Part shown: positions 1 through 6,335 of the stretch, piece after piece | Numbering within the stretch: the stretch's first letter is position 1 | Layout: every line of letters starts with the position of its first letter | NCBI GenBank assembly: GCA_964390065.1 | Contig: CAYMGX010000049.1 | Coordinates: 1 to 28,871 of the forward strand | Source: JAAZBG01 sp964390065 | GTDB taxonomy: Bacteria; Fibrobacterota; Chitinivibrionia; Chitinivibrionales; Chitinispirillaceae | Direction of reading: 5' to 3' | Length of the DNA: 28,871 bases | Translations under genes and position numbers: made by a program | Notes under the pieces: generated by a model | Told to the model about the DNA's origin: nothing | What the model saw: the letters and a program-made list of their open reading frames with translations, nothing else | The model's database searches: none

Positions 1-2
1 TA

Positions 3-83
3 ACAAAATGCAAATCTCGTGCTGATGTTATTACAACATTGGAGTTTATTAAAGCAGAGATTATTGCGGGGAGATTTCCATAA
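3..83 (+). CDS. 3' end of a polymorphic toxin, AHH-nuclease-like tail (partial)
   Basis: Only the last 26 codons lie in the window; the 5' part is off the left edge. The frame ends at a TAA that overlaps the next gene's ATG (TAATG), so the two are translationally coupled. The C-terminus ends VITTLEFIKAEIIAGRFP, which resembles the closing helix of AHH-type (HNH/Endo VII superfamily) nuclease toxins found at the ends of Rhs and other polymorphic toxins; these often end in a helix followed by G-x-F-P. The next gene looks like an Imm11-type immunity protein, a known partner of AHH toxins, which supports the call. The catalytic AHH motif is not in view, so the toxin class is inferred from the tail and the neighbour. 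Confidence 0.5.
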   Translation, partial: TKCKSRADVITTLEFIKAEIIAGRFP

Positions 84-634
84 TGAAACAATCATCTTTC
101 TTCTACAAATTGGAAACAGATGCAGAGGGTAAACAATTTGTTATTCCAAAAGTTAACGATCAGAGCACTTTCTTTCAAATGTTTGATGGAAGACCATTTT
201 CTAATGAATGGAAACCTATTGAGTTGAAGGTGATATCAATGGGTGATTCTGGTGAAACTTTGTCAATAACAGATAATTATTATCTGGCTGCACATCTATT
301 TGTTATCAATAATTTGACGATTGAAGTTTTAAGTGATTTTATAAAAGAGAGTGGTGAACTACTTTCTGTGAAATGTTCAGGTAAAAATGTAAAATTGTTC
401 AATTGTACAAACCTGGTTGATGGTGTAGATGAAAGCTTATCTGATATAGTTCGATTTGGTGATGGACGAATATTAACATTCAGACGGTTAGTTCTAAATA
501 TGACAAAGTGCACTGGTAACAATATATTCAGACTATTAAAGGATCCTCTTGGTGGTGTTTATGTGAGTGATGTTTTTTTAGAAAGAGTAAATGTTGCTGA
601 ATTGAAAGGATTTACTTTTAAAAAGATTGAATAG
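83..634 (+). CDS. Imm11/DUF1629-like immunity protein
   Basis: A 183-residue soluble protein with no signal peptide or membrane segment. The early segment FDGRPFSNEW followed by a hydrophobic strand, and the closing segment GGVYVSDVFLERVNVAELKG, resemble the Imm11 (DUF1629, MXAN_0049-type) immunity family, whose members typically end with a Y-V-S-D/E-F motif and L-x-G-x-x-F. Such proteins bind and neutralise the cognate toxin in the producing cell. The start is fixed by the TAATG overlap with the toxin frame upstream. The gene is AT-rich compared with the housekeeping block, as expected of a transferred cassette. The stop is followed immediately by the structured repeat at 635. Family assignment is from memory of motif patterns, so moderate. 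Confidence 0.6.
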   Translation: MKQSSFFYKLETDAEGKQFVIPKVNDQSTFFQMFDGRPFSNEWKPIELKVISMGDSGETLSITDNYYLAAHLFVINNLTIEVLSDFIKESGELLSVKCSGKNVKLFNCTNLVDGVDESLSDIVRFGDGRILTFRRLVLNMTKCTGNNIFRLLKDPLGGVYVSDVFLERVNVAELKGFTFKKIE

Positions 635-726
635 TGTAGTCGTACAGTCACCCAACCGGCCAAGCACGTCCACTTCGTAAATCCCGATCAGGGCATCGGG
701 ACTTCGTACATTGGGGCGGTTGTGTG
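635..726. repeat. Cassette-end structured repeat, copy 1
   Basis: About 90 bp matching the copy at 3817-3908 with roughly half a dozen substitutions. The core TCCCGAT-CAGGGC-ATCGGGA (about 683-702) is a perfect 7-bp hairpin. It sits inside a larger imperfect inverted repeat, with CAACCGGCCAAG on the left pairing with TTGGGGCGGTTG on the right. The element starts on the base after the immunity gene's stop codon. Flanking sequence continues to the right (727-840) here but to the left (3764-3816) at copy 2, as if each were a different partial copy of one longer element. Stop-free minus-strand frames through it are by-products of the repeat and are not called as genes. Confidence 0.8.
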
Positions 727-898
727 CAATACGCAATTGACATAAAAATATCAACCCCGGCCCTTCAAAGGGAGCAAAACGGCAAGCATCGCGCCATCCG
801 CTGGCAGTACGCGGATCTGCCCCGTATGTCACGCTGCAAGGCTTTTCGGCAATTGGACAATCAATTTAATTACCAAATAAAAATTGTATAGAAGGCTA

Positions 899-927
899 TT
901 GAAATTTTACTGGAAATAGCATATATT
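899..927 (+). promoter_or_regulatory. Sigma-70-type promoter of the small protein/nucleotidyltransferase pair
   Basis: TTGAAA at 899-904 and TATATT at 922-927 are separated by exactly 17 bases. Transcription would start near 934. The left arm of the inverted repeat 925-967 overlaps the -10 box, an arrangement expected of an autorepressed operon. Confidence 0.6.
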
Positions 928-967
928 ACCCTACATGTTCATGTAACATGGTTAAATGTAGGGTAAT
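925..967. promoter_or_regulatory. Inverted-repeat operator-like site over the -10 and the ribosome binding site
   Basis: ATTACCCTACAT (925-936) is perfectly mirrored by ATGTAGGGTAAT (956-967). Inside it lies a second palindrome, CATGTT-CATGT-AACATG (934-950). The left arm overlaps the -10 box and the right arm contains the AGGG that serves as ribosome binding site for the ATG at 970. Either a protein operator or an RNA hairpin hiding the Shine-Dalgarno sequence would fit. A variant of the same element recurs at 2055-2100. Confidence 0.65.
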
Positions 968-969
968 GT

Positions 970-1281
970 ATGAGTATAATATTCCACATCATGAAAGAAG
1001 AATACGAACGGCTGCTTGAGGCAGAGCGTGTGTATCGTGCTGGAATAGAAAAAGAGGTTTCCGGATCACCCCGGATAAAATCTATTGGAAACAGGCGCTA
1101 TGTTTACCTTGAACGGCGTGAAGGTAAAAAGGTAGTGTATCAGTACATCGCCCCGGAAGGAACTGCAAAAGCGAACGCTGTTCTGGAATCAGTTAAACGC
1201 CGCAGAAAGTTTGAAGAATCACTCAAACGAATATTGCCTGACTTGCGGGATGTTAAGAAAGTATTACATGGAAAAGTTTGA
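970..1281 (+). CDS. Small basic protein, partner of the downstream nucleotidyltransferase
   Basis: A 103-residue protein, rich in Lys, Arg and Glu, without membrane segments. The middle reads as a small beta unit (PRIKSIGNRRYVYLERREGK, then VVYQYIAP) between an N-terminal helix and a C-terminal basic helix. I recall similar small proteins encoded just before nucleotidyltransferases of the type found next door, but no function is established. The start at 970 is preceded by AGGG with a 6-base spacing inside the inverted repeat; an alternative ATG at 991 lacks a ribosome binding site. The last 14 bases overlap the start of the next gene, so the two are co-expressed. An antitoxin or DNA-binding role is only an inference from the operator and the pairing. 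Confidence 0.6.
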   Translation: MSIIFHIMKEEYERLLEAERVYRAGIEKEVSGSPRIKSIGNRRYVYLERREGKKVVYQYIAPEGTAKANAVLESVKRRRKFEESLKRILPDLRDVKKVLHGKV

Positions 1282-1945
1282 ACTTCTTTACAAAGTACTA
1301 TTGTCATTGCACCATGCATCAGTCTTAAATGATTGTGTTCTGATCGGAAGCTGGTGTCAGGATTTTTACCGTCACATGTATGGTAATCCTTTTCAGATAC
1401 CTGCAGCAACAACAACGGATGCAGATCTTCTTCTGCCAAAAAAGCTTAAATTCAAACCACCAGTTGACATAGCAGGTATCATGGAAGAAACCGGATTTAC
1501 AATAGAGCATGAGCGTACCGATGGTCTGATGCGGTTTATTCACGAGGATTTCAAGGTAGAGTTTATTACAGAGGCTGGCGCAAAAGGAGATGAAGCTGTA
1601 CACCGGTTTAAAAATCTCAGCATTACTGCGCAGGAACTTCACTTTATGACAATACCGATTGACTATAATATTCAGGTTCCATTCAGGGATATTGTAGTCA
1701 GGATACCTGAACCACAGGCTTTTGCACTTCACAAATTGATAGTAAGCCAGCGCAGAACAAATCCGGATAAAAAACTTAAAGACATAGCAGCAGCTCGTGG
1801 GTTACTTGAGTTTTTCGAAGGTGACGAATCTCACTTACGTCGTTTGCACGAAATCTTCAGCGAATTTCCTAAAGGGTGGAAATCAAAAGTAAACGAAGCG
1901 TTGAAAGCAGCTGGTATGGAATTGCCCCCAGCAAAGAGTGCGTAA
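1268..1945 (+). CDS. Nucleotidyltransferase-fold protein (NTP_transf_8-like / GSW...TxDxD type)
   Basis: A 225-residue protein of the polymerase-beta nucleotidyltransferase superfamily. The signature G27-S28-W followed by T-T-D51-A-D53 supplies the hG[GS] loop and the two metal-binding aspartates; a later strand, FKVEFIT, may carry the third carboxylate. The second half (EPQAFALHKLIVSQRR, then KDIAAARGLLEFF) matches the helical part of chromosomally scattered nucleotidyltransferases related to AbiEii/MNT-type toxins. The ATG at 1268, overlapping the upstream stop, is preferred; ATG codons at 1211 and 1250 in the same frame lie deep in the upstream gene and lack a good ribosome binding site. 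Pairing with a small gene behind an operator suggests a toxin-antitoxin or defence module; this is inference, and the nucleotide and acceptor are unknown. Confidence 0.75.
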   Translation: MEKFELLYKVLLSLHHASVLNDCVLIGSWCQDFYRHMYGNPFQIPAATTTDADLLLPKKLKFKPPVDIAGIMEETGFTIEHERTDGLMRFIHEDFKVEFITEAGAKGDEAVHRFKNLSITAQELHFMTIPIDYNIQVPFRDIVVRIPEPQAFALHKLIVSQRRTNPDKKLKDIAAARGLLEFFEGDESHLRRLHEIFSEFPKGWKSKVNEALKAAGMELPPAKSA

Positions 1946-2054
1946 GTATTCGTGCTGGCCAGGAAATCAATAGCAAGTCTATTTTAAGATCTACAGGAAT
2001 TAAAAGAAATAAAAATATTCGGATAAACTGCTTAAATATAGCTTAAAATGGCAT

Positions 2055-2100
2055 ATTATACCCTACAAATATATGCATTAAGCAATATGTAGGGTATAAT
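2055..2100. promoter_or_regulatory. Second copy of the operator-like inverted repeat
   Basis: ATTATACCCTACA (2055-2067) is a perfect 13-base mirror of TGTAGGGTATAAT (2088-2100). The core is the same as at 925-967: CATAT..TA.CCCTACA on the left and TGTAGGGTA on the right. Its AGGG sits just ahead of an ATG at 2099 that opens a 29-codon frame ending at 2188 with no recognisable product. The element therefore flanks the gene pair on both sides. Confidence 0.6.
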
Positions 2101-2202
2101 GGCATTCAATTGCCACATACCATACGAAAACGAAATTATGGTAGTTTATGATAGTTATTACACCATCTGTTTTGGTATGTCGCTGTAATAATATATGCTT
2201 AA

Positions 2203-2373
2203 AAACGTTTTTCAATGTGCTATATTCAGGAATTACAAGAACATAAGTCATTGACAACGACACAAGTTTATACACATTTTGATAAAAAGACATTACAATC
2301 TGTAATAAACAGGTTGCATCCCAGGGCGTTGGATGCCCCAAAAAGTCCTGAAAATCCAGGCACTGTTCTTTGA
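2203..2373 (+). pseudogene. C-terminal remnant of a XerC-like tyrosine recombinase
   Basis: A frame opening after a stop at 2200 and ending at TGA 2371-2373 encodes YIQELQEHKSLTTTQVYTHF, then a helix containing VINRLHPRA. This is the box II end of XerC/XerD-type integrases: the (L)GH-xS-x-TT-x-x-YTH motif with the catalytic Tyr, and the HPRA tail usual in chromosomal Xer proteins. The usual LLGH has become LQEH. The N-terminal domain and the Arg of box I are absent, so it cannot be active. It lies between the nucleotidyltransferase module and the Rhs fragment and suggests that integrase-mediated movement once occurred here. Confidence 0.75.
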
Positions 2374-2411
2374 AAAATGCTGTACAAAGAAAAACTCGCT
2401 ATTGACCCTAA

Positions 2412-3221
2412 GATGGTCAAGGATCAATTCGCGCACTTACAGACACAGCAGGCACCATCACCGACACCTACTTTTACACCGCCTTCGGTGAGGAACTTGC
2501 TAAAACAGGAACCACTGAGAATGAGTTCCGGTATGTCGGTGAGCAGTGGGATCCTAATGCAGGGTTTTACTATCTAAGAGCAAGGTGGTATGATCAGTCA
2601 ACTGGACGTTTTGCGAGTGTTGATCCGTATGCGGGTGATCCGCAGGCTCCGGTGAGTTTGCATCGGTATTTGTATGCTAATGCGAGTCCGGTGAGTTTTA
2701 GAGATCCATCTGGTAAAATAACATTAGGACAAGTATTAGTAACTATTGATATTGCAATGACAATATCTTCGATTTATTCAGGTGTAAATCATTTATATGA
2801 AGGAAAATATAAAGAAGCTGCAATAGATTTTTCATCAGTTGCATTTTGGGGTATTGCTGGTGCAAGAAAAACTTTCAAATTTGGTAAGTGGTGGTACAAC
2901 GGGCATCGTGTACGTTCGATTTATAATAGTGCAATTCTTGAAATTGACGAAACTGTTACTATAATGCAAAATGCAGGTAAGACAATCGAAGAAATTGCTG
3001 ATGCTGTAGTAAAAATTAGGAATAATTCCAAAGTTGCGACTAGAGCGCTAATGTATGCTGTTGATGTTGCTAAATTAGAAGCAAGAAATTTGGAGAAATA
3101 TGGTAATACTGTTGGGCCTACACTGGAACAGTTATTAAAAAAATATGGTAGTTATGAGGAAATAATTGACGCATCAACGAGAACTAGTTTTTGGTACAAT
3201 TTATTATTCTTATCTTTCTAA
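2412..3221 (+). pseudogene. Displaced Rhs core end fused to a C-terminal toxin domain (no start of its own)
   Basis: In one frame from 2412 (just after stops at 2403 and 2409) the translation runs DGQGSIRALTDTAGTITDTY, then GEQWDPNAGFYYLRARWYD, then RFASVDPYAG, then the junction SPVSFRDPSGK. This is the last 90 or so residues of the Rhs/YD-repeat core, including the hyperconserved box and the DPxG junction. The variable tail follows: a hydrophobic stretch of about 45 residues, then a Lys-rich helical domain containing VVKIRNNSKVATRALM and GPTLEQLLKKYGSYEEI. Tails of this sort end many Rhs proteins, but I do not know the fold or target. The upstream Rhs shell and secretion region are missing and there is no convincing start; a GTG at 2652 would make only the tail. 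It is best read as an orphan Rhs-CT cassette, silent until recombined behind a full rhs gene. Confidence 0.75.
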
Positions 3222-3229
3222 AGGATTAT

Positions 3230-3763
3230 ATGTCAATGATATATTTGCAAGATTGGGATAAATTTGATAATCTTTTTTGCATAGCAGAGAGTGATAAAAG
3301 CAGGGTAGAAATAGAGCATAGCATTACTCTTAAGAAGCAAAAAATTAATGGGTATGGAGTGAAATATTTTGATGATTTTTTTGGTGTATTTGTAGTAAAT
3401 AAGGGAATTAATCTAATGATAAATGATGCAATAATGGACTTTAATGCAACAAAGTTAAAGTTTTCTTATCAGCGACTATTTTTTTTAGAAATTGTCAAGA
3501 TACAATTTGAAGGGAATTGTGTTTTTAAAAAAGTGTATAATGTGTTGAAAAAAAGTAGTAATTCTTATCGGAATATTTCGGTTGGTAGAATAGATGAAGA
3601 GTCTGATTTTTTTTTACAATGGTGCTCGAATGTTTTGAAGAGTAATAAACAAATAGATAATTTAATTACTGTTTGGAGCAATTGGTGTAGTGATGATGGT
3701 TTTAAAAAAACTGGTGTTGTTTCAAAAATGTTAAGATTGACAAAAAAACAATTACGCTGCTGA
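3230..3763 (+). CDS. Probable cognate immunity protein of the orphan Rhs tail
   Basis: A soluble protein of 177 residues, strongly AT-rich (long T runs), with no recognised domain. It follows the Rhs tail by 8 bases. AAGGA at 3221-3225 lies ahead of two candidate ATG codons, 3230 and 3236; I chose 3230, but 3236 has the more usual spacing. Position directly after an Rhs-CT, small size and unusual composition are the standard signs of an immunity gene. The last codons fall inside a hairpin (3750-3780), so the natural C-terminus may have been altered by an insertion. Confidence 0.6.
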   Translation: MSMIYLQDWDKFDNLFCIAESDKSRVEIEHSITLKKQKINGYGVKYFDDFFGVFVVNKGINLMINDAIMDFNATKLKFSYQRLFFLEIVKIQFEGNCVFKKVYNVLKKSSNSYRNISVGRIDEESDFFLQWCSNVLKSNKQIDNLITVWSNWCSDDGFKKTGVVSKMLRLTKKQLRC

Positions 3764-3780
3764 TTCCAAGCAGTGTAATT
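3743..3780 (-). terminator. Hairpin over the immunity gene's stop codon; terminator-like on the minus strand
   Basis: AATTACGCTGCT (3750-3761) pairs fully with AGCAGTGTAATT (3769-3780), allowing one G-T pair, around a 7-base loop. Read on the minus strand the stem is followed by TGTTTTTTTG, a Rho-independent terminator shape. It could end transcripts coming from the 6335-4056 operon. On the plus strand it lacks a U run. Confidence 0.5.
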
Positions 3781-3816
3781 ATTCATAGCCCGCTCCAAAG
3801 CCGCTCAGGCATACAT

Positions 3817-3908
3817 TGTAGTCGAACAGCCACCCAACCGGCCAAGTACGTGCACTTCGTAAATCCCGATCAGGGCATCGGGACTTCGTACGTTGGGGCG
3901 GTTGTCCG
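3817..3908. repeat. Cassette-end structured repeat, copy 2
   Basis: Second copy of the element at 635-726, again just after an immunity gene (54 bases after its stop). It has the same TCCCGAT/ATCGGGA hairpin, and its outer arms CAACCGGCCAAGTACG and CGTACGTTGGGGCGGTTG pair better than in copy 1. On its left are about 50 bases (3764-3816) not present at copy 1. Confidence 0.8.
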
Positions 3909-3918
3909 CGCGGGTGAT

Positions 3919-4062
3919 TGTCTGAACTGTGATTTGCATGATAAATGTGATAGGCATGATGGGTAAACAGTGACGAGTGACACGTGAGAAATGTAACAAG
4001 TAGAAGAACATCAATTCCAAATCATGCCACTCATCCTCATCACATAAATCAAAGTTCAGACA
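3919..4062. repeat. Imperfect inverted-repeat element of about 145 bp
   Basis: The left end, TGTCTGAACTGTGATTT (3919-3935) followed by TGTGAT and GGCATGAT, is mirrored by the right end ATCATGCC...ATCACATAAATC...AAAGTTCAGACA (4021-4062). Between the arms is a short stretch with GTGACGAGTGACACGTGA, related to the tandem repeats near 12225. The right arm overlaps the last codons of the minus-strand gene ending at 4056. Size and shape suggest a MITE or a dispersed hairpin repeat. Confidence 0.6.
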
Positions 4063-5048
4063 AATATTACAGTATTTGATATGCTGACAGTAATTTTATC
4101 ACCGACAGTTGATGGCACAATTTCGAGTGGCTTTGATTTATTTACTTTTCGAGTGCCTTTATTGTCATGGCTGCACCACATTTCGAAATCTTTTATTAGT
4201 GGAATTTCCGGTTTTTTCTCGATCGGAGGGCGATCTGCCTTTAACTCAATCGGCTCAAACACAATCGGGCCGGTATAGGGCGTTTCGTCAATCGGATCGT
4301 TCGGGTTGACAAAGGTAATTTCAACACGGCGGTCTTTCTTTGAGCGGCGCCCCTCACGCGCAAATGCATCCTGCGCGAACTCCTCACCGCATCCCACTAC
4401 ACCGCTTCCACTTTTACCATAGGTGATAACCGGTTTGGTATCACCAATTTCTGATTTGACAATAAGATCAATCTGCTCGGTAATGACATCAAAAAATGCC
4501 CCCCATGTCTGAGGTCCCACAACGCCATCGACGTCAATCGATTTACCATAATATGTTGAGTAGTCTGCCTGAAAGTTGCTTACAGCAGTCTGAGTGGAAG
4601 GACCATCCTCGTTATCAATCGCACCCGGATCACATGACCATCCGTATAGTTTTGTCAACGCAGATAGAATCGTCTGGTAATCCTCTACCTTGAAACGGTT
4701 GCTGCAGATATTCACATAGGTATCTCTGTCATTGTCAAGAAGCGCCTTAGTCGCCTTGGACCGCTCTTCCGATAGCGTTTTATTAAACTCCGTTTCACCG
4801 GATGAATCGGTGTGTCCATAGATCACCAGTTCCATATCCTGATTGTCATTTGCGAATAATCGCGCTGACACAATACCAAAAATCAACGTGTCCTTGTCAT
4901 CAATACACGGTACTGAACTATTGTGATTAAATAATACATCGGGAATCTCAAGGTACTTGACAATTGTGTTTTTTTGTGATTTTCCTACAAGTTGCAAAAC
5001 AATTCTGTCTCTTGATGACTCTATTACCTCATATTTTTTCGCTGCCAT
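4056..5048 (-). CDS. OmpA-like protein with an inserted peptidoglycan-binding module
   Basis: A 330-residue protein without a signal peptide. Residues 55-105 hold the first half of an OmpA/MotB-type peptidoglycan-binding domain (VIYGHTDSSG at 75-84, then LSEERSKATKALL). Residues 122-188 form a PG_binding_1 domain (PSTQTAVSNF, DGVVGPQTWGAFF). Residues 220-246 return to the OmpA fold (CGEEF, SKKDRRVEITF). A Pro-rich linker and a small C-terminal domain follow. OmpA domains interrupted by a PG-binding unit and lacking export signals are, to my knowledge, seen among proteins associated with T6SS and extracellular contractile injection systems, where they are thought to act on or through the cell wall. 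It is second in a two-gene operon, 36 bases after its neighbour. Its 3' end lies in an inverted repeat. The delivery role is inferred; no VgrG or PAAR gene is in the window. Confidence 0.7.
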   Translation of the reverse strand: MAAKKYEVIESSRDRIVLQLVGKSQKNTIVKYLEIPDVLFNHNSSVPCIDDKDTLIFGIVSARLFANDNQDMELVIYGHTDSSGETEFNKTLSEERSKATKALLDNDRDTYVNICSNRFKVEDYQTILSALTKLYGWSCDPGAIDNEDGPSTQTAVSNFQADYSTYYGKSIDVDGVVGPQTWGAFFDVITEQIDLIVKSEIGDTKPVITYGKSGSGVVGCGEEFAQDAFAREGRRSKKDRRVEITFVNPNDPIDETPYTGPIVFEPIELKADRPPIEKKPEIPLIKDFEMWCSHDNKGTRKVNKSKPLEIVPSTVGDKITVSISNTVIFV

Positions 5049-5084
5049 TATGATAATTCTCAGATACTTTCATGTCGGTTAGTT

Positions 5085-6335
5085 CTAAATGTTAAATTTG
5101 GGTACTGACTTAAGCGACTCTGCCACTTTGTCAGCAGCATTCGTCGCAGTTTCTGTTTTTTCTTTTACCACAGATGCGGTTTTTTGCGTATCCGCCCGTG
5201 ATGAATTAATTGTGTCAAGCTTGTCGTTGAGACTCCCGACTACCTGAGATTTTGCCTCATTAGCCTGCGTTTTAACTTCATTGACCTGCTTTGCAGCACT
5301 CTGTTGTATGTCATTAATCTGATTCATCTGGTCTTTTACAGCAGTTTCACCCTGTAATTTGATATCGTTAACCTGAGCTTTAGCCTCATTGACTTGATTA
5401 ACCGCACTCTGCTTAATCTGATTGGCCTTATCCACTGTGTCGTTTACTGTTGATTTTACCTGCGCGACTCTGGCATTGACTGCATTTTTAGTCTGGGATA
5501 TTTTATTCTTTGTGTCACTGATTTTACTGAAAAGACCACCACTCTTTTTACTCTCTTCAAGGCCGTCAGCAGCACCGGCCCATTTTCCATATGCCCTGTT
5601 TTGCAGCAGCACGACTTTATCGCCATCACCGCTATCGTGTTCAAGGGTATAAGTAAGGTTTTCATCAAGATCGGTGAATACCAGTTCTACCGTATTGTTA
5701 TTTTTAAGTGCATCATCCTGGACTGTTTTCACCTGTTCATAACTGCGCTCATCATCAGTGCTGGATAGTGTAAATGTGTCATTTTGACAATCAGGATCAT
5801 CAGGGTCGATACTTAGCCGGACCGTTAATTTTTGAAGCTCTGCAGTTTTATCATTAGGCATGTCGAGCATAGGGCTGTCAATTTTATTTGCACCGAGGCT
5901 ATGGCTGATATCCTTGAGATAGTATTGACAGGTGATACTACTGTCCTCCTGCCATGCAACGTAATGATCGTTGTTGATAAAATAGAGTTTTGGAATGGAG
6001 ATCCGTGCAATCATCGTTACATCGTCAATGCACCCCTCAACAGTTAACCCCATGTCTTCATCGATACCGTTAAAGATACCGTGAAGATTACCGCGGAGCT
6101 TTGCACGGGAGGTTTTCTTGAGATATTCTGCGCTTACATCACAGAAACATTGTTCGTTATACTGGAATCCTTTTGATCCCGGAACCCATTCAGCAGAAAT
6201 AATGCGAACCTCGTCCTCTGGCTCCTCTTCAGGCGAATTGTCTTCAACTCCGGTGACGACTGTTTTTTCTTTCTCCTCCTCTTTAGAACGGGCAAAACCG
6301 GGGAGGTTGATATCATTCCATACTCTTGATGCCAT
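5085..6335 (-). CDS. Two-beta-module protein with a helical tail, contractile-injection-system accessory type
   Basis: A 416-residue cytoplasmic-type protein. Residues 1-45 are acidic linker. Residues about 43-130 form a beta module (VRIISAEWVPGS onward). Residues about 165-255 form a second module with FTLSSTDDERSYEQVKT and VELVFTDLDENLTYTLEHD, a pattern I associate with proteins encoded near VgrG/PAAR genes. Residues about 265-410 are low-complexity helix, with repeated Q-x-x-N-E-x-K/Q-x-x-V-N-x-I units resembling a long amphipathic coiled coil. The ATG at 6335 has GGAG 8 bases upstream. It is the first gene of an operon with the OmpA/PG-binding gene. The beta modules suggest docking to a spike or needle and the tail an effector or stalk; neither is demonstrated. 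Confidence 0.55.
   Translation of the reverse strand: MASRVWNDINLPGFARSKEEEKEKTVVTGVEDNSPEEEPEDEVRIISAEWVPGSKGFQYNEQCFCDVSAEYLKKTSRAKLRGNLHGIFNGIDEDMGLTVEGCIDDVTMIARISIPKLYFINNDHYVAWQEDSSITCQYYLKDISHSLGANKIDSPMLDMPNDKTAELQKLTVRLSIDPDDPDCQNDTFTLSSTDDERSYEQVKTVQDDALKNNNTVELVFTDLDENLTYTLEHDSGDGDKVVLLQNRAYGKWAGAADGLEESKKSGGLFSKISDTKNKISQTKNAVNARVAQVKSTVNDTVDKANQIKQSAVNQVNEAKAQVNDIKLQGETAVKDQMNQINDIQQSAAKQVNEVKTQANEAKSQVVGSLNDKLDTINSSRADTQKTASVVKEKTETATNAADKVAESLKSVPKFNI

Noticed and set aside
578..832. Minus-strand 84-codon frame across repeat copy 1 (and a similar 71-codon frame at 3805-4020 over copy 2)
   Set aside because: The shared peptide comes only from the shared repeat; the ends differ, there is no ribosome binding site, and the sequence is palindromic non-coding DNA.
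1211..1267. Upstream start codons for the nucleotidyltransferase
   Set aside because: They lie far inside the preceding gene, lack ribosome binding sites and add residues with no relation to the fold.
2099..2188. 29-codon frame after the second operator-like repeat
   Set aside because: It has a start and a possible AGGG but no recognisable product; kept only as an observation in the repeat entry.
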